Source of the DNA: Bordetella parapertussis
Lineage (GTDB): Bacteria; Pseudomonadota; Gammaproteobacteria; Burkholderiales; Burkholderiaceae_C
Reading direction: 5' to 3'
DNA length: 17,918 nucleotides
Assembly (NCBI GenBank): GCA_945900695.1
Contig: CAMDJU010000023.1
Span: forward strand, 1 to 17,918
The notes under the pieces are model-generated. The model saw only the letters and a list, made by a program, of their open reading frames with translations. It did no database searches and was not told where the DNA came from. The position numbers and the translations under genes were made by a program. This document shows, one piece after another, positions 8,405 to 15,865 of the stretch (position 1 is the stretch's first letter; the number at the start of each line of letters is the position of its first letter).

Positions 8405-9289
8405 ATGAACGATAAATTGGATGTCCTGGTGGAGCGTTTGCACGCCTTGATGGACCGGGTCGAGTTGGTCTTGCCGCGCCCCTTGAGTGCGCCCGATTGG
8501 ACGGCCAGTGTGGCCTTTCGTTACCGCAAGCGAGCCAGTGGGCACGGCGCCTTGGAGCCGGTGGCGCATGTGGCCCCTTTGCGACTTGAAGACCTCAAGG
8601 AAATCGACCCACAAAAAGAAAAAATACAACAAAACACAGAGCAATTTGTGCAAGGTTTATCGGCCAACAACGTGCTGCTCACAGGGGCTCGTGGCACCGG
8701 CAAGTCCTCCCTGATCAAGGCCTGCTTGAACCACTATGCGCCCCAAGGTCTGCGCCTGATCGAGGTCGACAAAGCTGACCTCACCGATTTGCCGGACATC
8801 ATGGACTTGGTGGCTGCGCGGCCTGAAAAGTTCATCATCTATTGCGATGACCTGAGTTTTGAAGATGGCGAATCCGGCTACAAAGCGCTCAAGTCCATCC
8901 TGGATGGCACGGTCTCGGCGGCATCCCCCAATGTGCTGATTTACGCCACCAGCAACCGCCGCCATTTGCTGCCCGAGTACATGAAGGACAACCTCTCCTA
9001 CACCCACACCGATGATGGCGAGGTGCACCCTGGTGAGGTGATCGAAGAAAAAATCTCCCTCTCCGAGCGTTTTGGTTTATGGGTGAGTTTTTATCCTTTC
9101 ACCCAAGACGAATACCTCACCATCGTCAACCAGTGGTTGTCTGCATTGGGCGTATCGCCAGCCCTGTTTGAGGCGGCCCGTCCCCTGGCCTTGGTCTGGG
9201 CCCTTGAGCGCGGTTCGCGCAGTGGGCGCGTGGCGCACCAATTTGCCCGCGACTTTGCGGGGCAACACGTCGGGCGCAGCGCGGCGTGA
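8405..9289 (+). CDS. DUF815-family P-loop ATPase
   Basis: This 294-residue protein is an AAA-type ATPase of the DUF815 family, whose cellular role is not established. The Walker A motif GARGTGKSS is at 94-102, a Walker B-like FIIYCDDLSF at 143-152, and the sensor-like ATSNRRHLLP at 181-190. The region before the P-loop (about 1-90) is helical and contains the family segment IDPQKEKIQQNTEQF (67-81). After the sensor come EYMKDN and SLSERFGLWVSFYPF, also typical. No signal peptide or membrane segment is visible, so it should be cytoplasmic. The start ATG at 8405 has no strong ribosome site. The 3' end overlaps the Nudix gene by 4 bases (GTGA), suggesting coupled translation. The family is recognised with confidence, but no substrate can be named. 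Confidence 0.88.
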   Translation: MNDKLDVLVERLHALMDRVELVLPRPLSAPDWTASVAFRYRKRASGHGALEPVAHVAPLRLEDLKEIDPQKEKIQQNTEQFVQGLSANNVLLTGARGTGKSSLIKACLNHYAPQGLRLIEVDKADLTDLPDIMDLVAARPEKFIIYCDDLSFEDGESGYKALKSILDGTVSAASPNVLIYATSNRRHLLPEYMKDNLSYTHTDDGEVHPGEVIEEKISLSERFGLWVSFYPFTQDEYLTIVNQWLSALGVSPALFEAARPLALVWALERGSRSGRVAHQFARDFAGQHVGRSAA

Positions 9290-9756
9290 GCCCACCCATG
9301 GTGGCCGATGGGACCTTGCCGCGCCAAGGTGGGCCAGACAGGCCTTTGGTGCAAGTGGCCGTGGGCGTGCTCATCAAAACCGATGGTCGTTTTTTGCTGA
9401 CCTCTCGTCCGCCCGGCAAGGTCTACGCCGGTTACTGGGAGTTCCCCGGCGGCAAACTGGAAGCCGGTGAAAGTGTGGCGCAGGCCTTGGGCCGGGAGCT
9501 CGAGGAAGAATTGGGCATTCGCATCAGCCAGGTCGATCCTTGGCGCAGCACCCAAGTGGACTACCCCCATGCATGGGTTCAGCTCAACTTTTGCAAAGTC
9601 TCAGCTTGGGAAGGCGAGATGCACATGCGTGAAGGCCAAGAATTTGCGTGGCAAACCTTGCCGGTGCAAGTCACCCCGGTTTTGCCTGGCACGTTGCCTG
9701 TGCTGGAGTGGTTGGCCCTGGAGCGATCTCACACCGGTCCCACCCACCAAGAATAG
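9286..9756 (+). CDS. mutT: Nudix hydrolase, MutT type (8-oxo-dGTP diphosphatase-like)
   Basis: The 156-residue product contains a perfect Nudix box from G56 to I78 (G-x5-E-x7-R-E-L-x-E-E-x-G-I), the Mg-binding helix-loop that hydrolyses nucleoside diphosphate derivatives. The beta-strand VQVAVGVLIKTDGRFLLTSR before it and WEFPGGKLEAGE leading into it match MutT, which removes oxidised dGTP from the nucleotide pool. The start GTG at 9286 overlaps the previous stop by 4 bases; an ATG at 9298 is an alternative that would remove four residues. The N-terminal 20 residues are Pro/Gly-rich and not conserved in appearance. It ends 16 bases before the convergent yacG stop, and I see no clear terminator between them. 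MutT specificity is inferred from family likeness and from its neighbours. Confidence 0.88.
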   Translation: MSPPMVADGTLPRQGGPDRPLVQVAVGVLIKTDGRFLLTSRPPGKVYAGYWEFPGGKLEAGESVAQALGRELEEELGIRISQVDPWRSTQVDYPHAWVQLNFCKVSAWEGEMHMREGQEFAWQTLPVQVTPVLPGTLPVLEWLALERSHTGPTHQE

Positions 9757-9772
9757 GTGAGCGAACCCGGTT

Positions 9773-9985
9773 TCACTGGGGCAGGGGCGGGGTGGGCAGG
9801 TTGCTGGGGTTGTCGAAATCATCGCTGGGGGTGTCATCAGGCAGGCGGTGCTGCTCGCTGGCCCAGGCCCCAAAGTCGTGGTTTTTGCAGGCCTTTGAAC
9901 AAAAAGGCCGGTAAGGGTTGGAAGGGCCATACAAACTGTCCCCGCTGCATCCCGGGCATCTGACGGTGCGTGATTCCATCCCCAT
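9773..9985 (-). CDS. yacG: DNA gyrase inhibitor YacG (small zinc protein)
   Basis: This 70-residue protein has the four-cysteine zinc site C10-x2-C13 and C29-x3-C33, with PYRPFCSKACKNHDFGAWA following the YacG family. An acidic, proline-rich tail (about 46-70) contains SEQHRLP, also typical. In E. coli YacG binds gyrase B and blocks DNA binding by gyrase. The ATG at 9985 is chosen, with a second in-frame ATG two codons later (9979). The frame stays open upstream, but those residues do not look like YacG. It follows zapD by 52 bases on the - strand, as in the coaE-zapD-yacG cluster of many gamma- and betaproteobacteria. Confidence 0.93.
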   Translation of the reverse strand: MGMESRTVRCPGCSGDSLYGPSNPYRPFCSKACKNHDFGAWASEQHRLPDDTPSDDFDNPSNLPTPPLPQ

Positions 9986-10037
9986 GCTGTGACCGAATGT
10001 TTGCCGGAATGCCTGTGTCAATGCGCCGTTGGCGGGC

Positions 10038-10790
10038 TCAAACGCACAAGGCCACCTCGAAGGTGACATCTTGGTTGCTCGCTTGCATGCGACCGGCTTC
10101 ATCGGCCTTCATCATGCGCACCCAAATCATCAAGCGGTTGCCACTGATTTCTGGGATCAGGCCGTGTTGCGCATCCAAGCGCAAGCGCATCAATTGAAAG
10201 CGGCCTTGGGGCAGCGCTTGCTGAAACTGACCCGCAGCGGCCACCACTTTTTGGGTCATGCCGTTGTCGCGCAACAAACGCAGCAACAAGTTGACGGCGT
10301 TTTGCAGCGGGCGCAGGCTCTCGCCCCATTGGCGCAGGTCTTGGCAGCGTTGTGCGCTGGGGTGTTGCTGCCATGCATGGTAGAAGGGCAGGTCAAAGCC
10401 GCAGGTGCCGCCTGGGATGCTGGAGCGGTTGCGCAAACTGGACAGCCATTCGTTGTCGCTGACCGATTGACCGATGCGCCCCGACACCGACTTGAGCAAC
10501 TCCAGGTGCACATCGAGTTCGGCAATGATTTCGTTCAGGGCCGCTTCAGACACCGAGGGGTTGCCCCGATAAGATAAAAACTGCTGGCGATTTTTTTCGA
10601 GGTCTTTGAGCACCTCGGTTTTGAGGTCGGGCCGACCACCCACATCCACCAATTCAAACAAGCTGGTCAGGGCAAAGTGATGGTCAACGGCGGGCTCACG
10701 GGTGATCAATTCGTCAAAACGATGGAACAAATGCTCCAGCCGCAAATAGGTGCGGACTCTTTCGTTGAAGGGGTGCTCGTAGAGGATCAC
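10038..10790 (-). CDS. zapD: Cell division protein ZapD
   Basis: ZapD binds the C-terminal tail of FtsZ, bundles its filaments and stabilises the cytokinetic Z ring. The 250-residue product starts ILYEHPFNERVRTYLRLEHL, the hallmark N-terminus of the family. It continues with the helical domain (FELVDVGGRPDLKTEVLKDL, about 46-65) and the C-terminal beta domain with FDLPFYHAW (about 133-141) and the final strand VTFEVALCV. The start codon is GTG at 10788-10790 with only a weak GGA site upstream. The 92 bases between it and coaE contain a small inverted repeat (10823-10827 with 10839-10843) of unclear meaning. It is cytoplasmic and probably belongs to the pilB-pilC-coaE-zapD-yacG transcription unit. 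Confidence 0.96.
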   Translation of the reverse strand: MILYEHPFNERVRTYLRLEHLFHRFDELITREPAVDHHFALTSLFELVDVGGRPDLKTEVLKDLEKNRQQFLSYRGNPSVSEAALNEIIAELDVHLELLKSVSGRIGQSVSDNEWLSSLRNRSSIPGGTCGFDLPFYHAWQQHPSAQRCQDLRQWGESLRPLQNAVNLLLRLLRDNGMTQKVVAAAGQFQQALPQGRFQLMRLRLDAQHGLIPEISGNRLMIWVRMMKADEAGRMQASNQDVTFEVALCV

Positions 10791-10882
10791 TGCGCGTTTG
10801 TTCCGAGCGCAATCATAACCTTGTCCGAGGGTGTTTGACGGACCCCTGGGCCCCCAGATTCAGTCGGGCCGATGCATTTCCG

Positions 10883-11515
10883 TCATCGCGTGTCCAGCGC
10901 TGGCGCGGGCAATCCCCATTGCTGGGCCAAATGGGCCACTGCGGCCTCAAAAGCATCCAGCCCCAAGCCATCATTCAGGATCAGCCAATCCGCAGCGGCC
11001 TGCCGCTGCTCCCGGGTGGCTTGGGCTTGAATCACGGCGAGGATTTGTTCACGCGGCCAGCCATTGCGTGCTTGCACCCGGGCGATTTGGGTGTCGGTGC
11101 TGCAATCGATCACCAGCACCCCATCGACCTGGTTGCGCCAACGCCCGGACTCGACCAACAAGGGAATGTCAAACACCAGCACCCGTGCGCCGGCCGCCAG
11201 GGCCGATTGCGCTTGTTGGTCAATGGCGTGTTTGACCAAGGGGTGGACGATGGCTTCCAATTGTTTTTTGACCTCGGCATCGGCGAAAGCCAGTTCGCGC
11301 ATGCGTTGTCGGTCCAGCCCGCCTTGGGCGTCCAGCACCGCTTCGCCAAAGGCTGCGCGCAATGGGGCGATGGCAGGGCCTCCCGGGGCAGTGACCGAGC
11401 GGGCCATGGCATCGGCATCGATCACGGCGGCGCCCAGTTGGGCCAGCACTTTGGCGGCGGTGCTTTTGCCACTGCCAATGCCGCCCGTCAAACCAATGCG
11501 CCACACTTTGTCCAT
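10883..11515 (-). CDS. coaE: Dephospho-CoA kinase
   Basis: CoaE phosphorylates the 3' hydroxyl of dephospho-CoA, the last step of coenzyme A synthesis. The 210-residue protein has the P-loop GGIGSGKST at 11-19 in the setting RIGLTGGIGSGKS. The substrate-site pair D33-x-D35 is in VIDADAMAR, the conserved IVHPLV follows near residue 90, the LID-adjacent FDIPLLVESG lies near 115-124, and RVQARNGW near 145-152. Length is normal. The start ATG at 11515 lies 22 bases after the pilC stop with no strong ribosome site, so translation may depend on coupling to pilC. In related genomes pilD stands between pilC and coaE; here it does not. Confidence 0.96.
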   Translation of the reverse strand: MDKVWRIGLTGGIGSGKSTAAKVLAQLGAAVIDADAMARSVTAPGGPAIAPLRAAFGEAVLDAQGGLDRQRMRELAFADAEVKKQLEAIVHPLVKHAIDQQAQSALAAGARVLVFDIPLLVESGRWRNQVDGVLVIDCSTDTQIARVQARNGWPREQILAVIQAQATREQRQAAADWLILNDGLGLDAFEAAVAHLAQQWGLPAPALDTR

Positions 11516-11537
11516 GGGCGCAGTCTAATGCAGGCCC

Positions 11538-12809
11538 TCACAGCACTTGGCCGAGCTGAAAAATCGGCAAGTACAGGGCAGTCACCAAGCCGCCAATCAG
11601 CAGGCCCAAAACCACCATCACCGTGGGCTCCATCAGCACGCTGATCCTTTTTTGCAACCATTGCACCTGTGCTTCGTGCATGCGTGCCACTTGCATGAGC
11701 ATTTCATCCAAGCGTCCAGAGGCTTCGCCCACCGCCACCATTTGCACCACTTGGGGCGAGAACAAGGGTCGTTTCAACCCTGTGTCCCAGCCCGAGGCGG
11801 TCACAGGGGTGCCGAGTTCCAGCGCATGGGCCAAGGCGCTGCCGGTCATCACATCTGAGCGCACCTTGCCCAAACTTCTTTCGTAACAAAGGTTGCCGCT
11901 GGCCTGCGCGCTGATGTCCAGTGCCTCGGGCAAGGACACGCCGGCTTGCATCAAGCTCGACAGTGTGCGGGCCCAGCGCGACACACAAGCGAGTTGAACC
12001 AGCTCACCCCATATCGGCCAGGCCAAAGCCATTTGCGCCTGGGCCCATTGACCCCGGGGGTGGTGGTGCAGCCAATGCCTCAGCCCCAGTGCCACGGCGG
12101 TGACCGCTGCGGCCAGGGCCCAACCGTTGGCCACCCACCAGCGGCTCAAGGACAGCACCATTCGGGTGGGGGCGGGCAACTCTGCGCCCATCGAGGCAAA
12201 AATACTTTCAAAGGCGGGTACCACCCAGGCCAGCATCACGCCCAGCACCAAGCCCGACAGCACCAGCACGGCCAAGGGATAGGTCAGGGCCGATTTCAAG
12301 GCCTCGCGCAGACCCAATTCGCTTTCCAAACTTTGTGCCAGTTCGCCCAAGATCACATCCAACTGGCCCGACGCCTCGGCTGCAGCCACCATGCCCAAAT
12401 AAACCGGGCCAAAGCAGGCGTGAGCTTGCATGGCTTGGTGCAAGCTGACGCCGATCTCTACCTGGCCCATCACATCTTGCGCAATGGCGCGCATGCCTGG
12501 ATGCTCTGTGGCGGTGTCCAGCAGTTTCAAGGCGCTCAGCAAAGGGATGCCGGCTTGCACCAAGGTGGCCAATTGACGGGTGAAGCGGGCCACCTCTTTG
12601 GTATGGGCTTTTCCCGGGGCCTGGGGGCGACGCATGCGTTGGATGCGAATGGGCCGAATGCGTTGCGCGTGCAAATGCGTTTGGACGTCAGCGCGGTCCA
12701 GGGCGCGCATTTGGCCGCTTTGGTCTTGCCCCTGCGCATCCCGGCCAGTCCAAGCAAACCAATGCTGACTTTCATGAGACTGCGAGGTCTGGGTGTGGGG
12801 TCTAAACAT
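11538..12809 (-). CDS. pilC: Type IV pilus inner-membrane platform protein PilC (GspF family)
   Basis: PilC is the polytopic platform that the PilB and PilT motors act on during pilus extension and retraction. The 423-residue protein has two repeated T2SSF domains. The first (about 72-195) begins EVARFTRQLATLVQAGIPLL and the second (about 275-400) begins CVSRWARTLSSLMQAGVSL, each holding an EASG(Q/R)LD motif (145-151 and 362-368). Hydrophobic segments lie near 178-199, 228-244 and 393-418. The N-terminal 15 residues are polar and rich in His, Gln and Ser, unlike most PilC. The ATG at 12809 overlaps the pilB stop by 8 bases, suggesting translational coupling. A type II secretion GspF is an alternative, but the coaE-zapD-yacG neighbours favour a pilus role. 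Confidence 0.93.
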   Translation of the reverse strand: MFRPHTQTSQSHESQHWFAWTGRDAQGQDQSGQMRALDRADVQTHLHAQRIRPIRIQRMRRPQAPGKAHTKEVARFTRQLATLVQAGIPLLSALKLLDTATEHPGMRAIAQDVMGQVEIGVSLHQAMQAHACFGPVYLGMVAAAEASGQLDVILGELAQSLESELGLREALKSALTYPLAVLVLSGLVLGVMLAWVVPAFESIFASMGAELPAPTRMVLSLSRWWVANGWALAAAVTAVALGLRHWLHHHPRGQWAQAQMALAWPIWGELVQLACVSRWARTLSSLMQAGVSLPEALDISAQASGNLCYERSLGKVRSDVMTGSALAHALELGTPVTASGWDTGLKRPLFSPQVVQMVAVGEASGRLDEMLMQVARMHEAQVQWLQKRISVLMEPTVMVVLGLLIGGLVTALYLPIFQLGQVL

Positions 12810-14526
12810 GGGTGGCCCCCAAGACCTCTTGAACCGCCGTGAGGCCGCTGGACACTTTGAGCCAACCGGCTTGGCGCAAGGTGCGCATGCCCTCTCGCTG
12901 GGCCTGAGCGGTCAGGGTGTGGAGGTCTTTTTCTTGCACCAGCAAGGAAGCCATCGCCGGGCTGACGGGCATGACTTGAAAAATACCCACCCGCCCCATG
13001 AAGCCTTCCATGCATTGACCACAACCCAAGGGTTTGTAAATGGGCTGGTCTGGCTGAGGTGCGCTGGCAAAGCCTGTCTGGGTCAAGGCCGCTGGTCCCA
13101 AACCCAGTCGATCAAACTCTGCGCCCCACGTGCTGGGCTGTTTGCAATGCGGGCACAAGCGCCGCACCAAGCGTTGGGCGGTGACCAGGTGGACACTGGC
13201 GGCCAATTGAAACGCCTCCACGCCCATGTGCATCAATCGGTAAAGCACACCTGGGGCGTCGTTGGTGTGCAAAGTGGTCAACACCAAGTGCCCGGTTTGC
13301 GCCGCTTGCAAGGCAATGCCTGCGGTGGTGCGGTCGCGAATTTCGCCGACCATCAATACATCGGGGTCTTGGCGCAAAAATGCACGCAGGCCTGTGGCAA
13401 AGTCCAGCCCTGCGCGCTCATTCACATTCACTTGATTGATGCCTGGAACCACCATTTCGCATGGGTCTTCGATGCTGGCAATGTTCACATGGTTTTGGTT
13501 GAGCACGTCCAAGCAGGCGTACAAAGACAGGGTTTTGCCAGACCCCGTGGGGCCGGTGACGATGATCATGCCGCCGGTTCGGCCCAGGGCGTGTTTCAGG
13601 TGCGCCAAATCATCGGCCTCATAGCCCAAAGCAGCCAAGGCGGGTCGCTGTTGTTCACCCAGCAGGCGCACCACCAACTTTTCGCCATGCAAAGTGGGCA
13701 AGGAGCTGACCCGCAAATCAAAACGCCGCGCTTGCACCACCGCGCCGATGCGACCGTCTTGGGGCAGGCGTTTTTCGGCAATGTCCATTTGGGCCAGCAC
13801 CTTGATGTGCGACAGCAGGCGCAAGCGCAAATCTGCCGGTGCACCAGGCAAGGGGCGCAGCAAACCATCCACCCGCAAGCGCACTTGAAAGCCGTTCTCC
13901 AGCGGCTCGATGTGGATGTCAGACGCCCGCCAGGCCACCGCCTGCGCCAAGATGCGCTGCCAATAGGCCACGGCATTGCCATCGTCCTCGGACTCTGCGG
14001 GTGTTTTTTCGCTCACCATCAGGACCGCTGAGGCCGGGTGATAAAAATCCAACATGCGCTCGAGCTGATCGACATTGGCCACCACCCACTGCACTTTGGT
14101 GCGCAAAGCCTGCTCCATGCTTTGCCGCGCCACGGTATCTGAAGGGTCGGCAATGGCCACCACCACGGCGTTGTCTTTGCGCTCAATCGGCATGGCCCAA
14201 TGCTGGCGACAACGCGCCGCGTCCACCATCTGCCTGGGGACTTTGCGCGGGTTGATCTCCTCCAAATCCAGCCAAGGCAATTTGTAGGCGTTGGCCAGCA
14301 AGCGACACAAGGCCACCGCATCAATCAAACCGCTGCGCACACAGGCCAACACCATGGGCGCCGCATCGCTCAACAAGGACTGGACTTGGGTTGGATGGAT
14401 CCGCTGGTGTTGGATCATCAACTGCAGAACCGGGTGGGCCAAGCCATGGCGGGCTTTGGTCAAGTCCGGCTGATGAGGGGCCGAGACAGCGTTGGGGTGT
14501 GAAACAGAATTTGGTGACTCTTTCAT
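12802..14526 (-). CDS. pilB: Type IV pilus assembly ATPase PilB (GspE family)
   Basis: PilB is the hexameric cytoplasmic motor that powers pilus extension. The 574-residue protein has an N-terminal MshEN-like domain (about 30-165). The secretion ATPase core has SDIHIEP at 202-208, Walker A GPTGSGKT at 325-332, the Asp box IEDP at 352-355 (followed by CEMV where VEIQ is more usual), Walker B DPDVLMVGEIRD at 387-398, and the His box TGHLVLTTLHTN at 411-422. Two cysteine pairs, C458/C461 and C502/C505, form the zinc site of GspE/PilB proteins. The start ATG at 14526 is preceded by AGGGGA 5 bases upstream; the frame is open further but without family likeness. No pilin gene lies upstream; the next gene runs the other way. 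Confidence 0.94.
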   Translation of the reverse strand: MKESPNSVSHPNAVSAPHQPDLTKARHGLAHPVLQLMIQHQRIHPTQVQSLLSDAAPMVLACVRSGLIDAVALCRLLANAYKLPWLDLEEINPRKVPRQMVDAARCRQHWAMPIERKDNAVVVAIADPSDTVARQSMEQALRTKVQWVVANVDQLERMLDFYHPASAVLMVSEKTPAESEDDGNAVAYWQRILAQAVAWRASDIHIEPLENGFQVRLRVDGLLRPLPGAPADLRLRLLSHIKVLAQMDIAEKRLPQDGRIGAVVQARRFDLRVSSLPTLHGEKLVVRLLGEQQRPALAALGYEADDLAHLKHALGRTGGMIIVTGPTGSGKTLSLYACLDVLNQNHVNIASIEDPCEMVVPGINQVNVNERAGLDFATGLRAFLRQDPDVLMVGEIRDRTTAGIALQAAQTGHLVLTTLHTNDAPGVLYRLMHMGVEAFQLAASVHLVTAQRLVRRLCPHCKQPSTWGAEFDRLGLGPAALTQTGFASAPQPDQPIYKPLGCGQCMEGFMGRVGIFQVMPVSPAMASLLVQEKDLHTLTAQAQREGMRTLRQAGWLKVSSGLTAVQEVLGATHV

Positions 14527-14673
14527 GCAATTCCCCTGGATGACGGATGTGGTCCGTGGTGCCTTGGAACTGCTGGTCACCGATGGAAACATTTTCCACA
14601 GCTCGGCCCAGCTGCACAAGGCCCCAAGCCAGTGAAATCAGACCCTGTCTGCATGGCAGCTTTGATAAAGCCA

Positions 14674-14702
14674 ATAATCAAACAATATCAATTTAATGTC
14701 AT
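14674..14702 (-). promoter_or_regulatory. Candidate sigma70 promoter for pilB and overlapping inverted repeat
   Basis: On the - strand ATGACA (14697-14702) and GATTAT (14674-14679) are separated by 17 bases, five and four matches to the sigma70 -35 and -10 hexamers. Transcription would start near 14667 and leave a leader of about 140 bases before pilB. An inverted repeat AAACAAT (14680-14686) with ATTGTTT (14701-14707) overlaps it and could be an operator. The stretch 14661-14750 is far richer in A and T than the flanking genes. The whole 14527-14768 interval holds no gene that I can see. Confidence 0.3.
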
Positions 14703-14728
14703 TGTTTTAGAAAATGTCGATTAAAGTA

Positions 14729-14758
14729 CTTGGGTTGAATTTAAATTTCGCACCCAAG
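14729..14758 (+). promoter_or_regulatory. Inverted repeat reaching the ribosome site of the YHYH gene
   Basis: CTTGGGT (14729-14735) and ACCCAAG (14752-14758) are exact inverted repeats 16 bases apart; the spacer holds the palindrome AATTTAAATT (14738-14747). The right arm shares its last three bases with the ribosome site AAGGA (14756-14760), 8 bases before the ATG at 14769. As RNA it could hide the ribosome site; as DNA it could bind a dimeric regulator. Confidence 0.4.
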
Positions 14759-14768
14759 GAAAAGATCC

Positions 14769-15791
14769 ATGCGCCACTCCCTCTCTTCCCTGGCATTGCT
14801 GGCCACATTGACAGCCTGCGGTGGCGGGGGTGGCAATCAGGCCGCATCTGACATCAACACCTCACCGGCAGCGGTGTTGCAGGTGCAGGCTGTTCCCTCG
14901 GCCATTGAAGTTTCCACCACCTCATCTGCCGTGGCGGCCAAGGCGGTGGACCTGACCGACGCCATCGCCATCCTCAAAATGATCGTAGGCCTGGATGTGA
15001 ATGCGGGCGGTGCACCTTTGAGCGCCTATCAAGCCTACGCCGCCGATGTGGACGGCAATGGCAGGGTGGAGTTGTCCGACGCCATCAGCGTGCTCAAGCG
15101 CATCGTGGGGCTGGAGACCGCCTCGGCCAACTGGATGTTTTTCAACGGCACACCCACGGTGGCCGACAAGCTCAACCCTGGCGTGCCCGCCAGCGTGAGT
15201 GCGGCGGTGAGCAACTCCACCAATGTGAGCATGACAGCGGTGTTGCGTGGTGACGTGGTCAGCAGCAGTGCCTTTACCTATTCATGGGCATTGACGTCCA
15301 AACCCTCAAGCAGTAACGCGTCAATCACCAACACCACCGCCGCCAACCCCGGCTTCATCGCCGATGTGGCGGGCGCTTATGTGGCCACCATGACCATCAC
15401 CGATGGCAGCAGCAACGTCGCCACCAGCGCTGTCACCTTGAGCCTGGCCTTGTACAACGACACTGACTATCTGAACAAAACCCATCCGCCCCTGATCGGT
15501 TTTGGCTATGACGGCATTGCCTTGTTTGGCAAATACCGGGAGCCCACCGACGCAGCCCTGCTGGGTTATACAAGCAAGTTGGACGACTTTGGTGCGCACA
15601 ACCACGACGGCATGGGATACCACTACCATGCCCACACAGTGAGCAACCACACGCCGGTGGGGCAAACCTATACAGCGACCCTGTACGTCTTGATGAAAGG
15701 CGCCTACATTGGCAAGGTCACCACGGTTCCGTACTTTCGGGCCAAAACCACTTTCGGCACCAACAAATACTTGGGTGGAACGGTTCAATAA
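14769..15791 (+). CDS. YHYH-domain lipoprotein with dockerin-like EF-hand segment
   Basis: The 340-residue product starts with a lipoprotein signal peptide; the lipobox LTAC places the acylated cysteine at C17, followed by a glycine run and a low-complexity Ala/Ser/Val linker. Residues 60-116 form a dockerin-like pair of repeats: LTDAIAILKMIVGL (62-75) and LSDAISVLKRIVGL (102-115). The second is preceded by a calcium-type loop D93-x-D95-x-N97-G, while the first has lost its loop. A PKD-like beta domain (about 140-226) follows, ending AYVATMTITDGSSN and a final strand. The C-terminal YHYH domain (about 239-320) contains GFGYDGIALFG and the motif GYHYHAH at 283-289, in a cluster of histidines and aspartates. 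It should be anchored at the outer surface or in the periplasm. Function is unknown; metal binding is suggested by the His/Asp cluster and by the HupE-type gene downstream. Confidence 0.85.
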   Translation: MRHSLSSLALLATLTACGGGGGNQAASDINTSPAAVLQVQAVPSAIEVSTTSSAVAAKAVDLTDAIAILKMIVGLDVNAGGAPLSAYQAYAADVDGNGRVELSDAISVLKRIVGLETASANWMFFNGTPTVADKLNPGVPASVSAAVSNSTNVSMTAVLRGDVVSSSAFTYSWALTSKPSSSNASITNTTAANPGFIADVAGAYVATMTITDGSSNVATSAVTLSLALYNDTDYLNKTHPPLIGFGYDGIALFGKYREPTDAALLGYTSKLDDFGAHNHDGMGYHYHAHTVSNHTPVGQTYTATLYVLMKGAYIGKVTTVPYFRAKTTFGTNKYLGGTVQ

Positions 15792-15865
15792 ATTGGCTGG
15801 TATGTGACTGCTCATGTGGTTTCTTCATGCTTGCACAGGGCTTGGATGGGCAACCTGAGGCTTCA

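Noticed and set aside
9757..9776. Hairpin between the convergent mutT and yacG genes
   Set aside because: GTGA/TCAC arms leave a bulged, short stem with no T run on either strand, not enough for a terminator.
10823..10843. GTCCG/CGGAC inverted repeat upstream of zapD as a regulatory site
   Set aside because: The arms are only 5 bases with an 11-base spacer, which is expected by chance in sequence of this composition.
10835..11644. 269-codon + strand frame opposite coaE
   Set aside because: coaE is clear on the - strand; this frame has no domain likeness.
11946..12842. 298-codon + strand frame opposite pilC
   Set aside because: Shadow of pilC, with the same Gln/His-rich composition.
12793..14031. 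412-codon + strand frame opposite pilB
   Set aside because: pilB carries all ATPase motifs on the - strand; the opposite frame is rich in Gln, His and Gly and resembles nothing.
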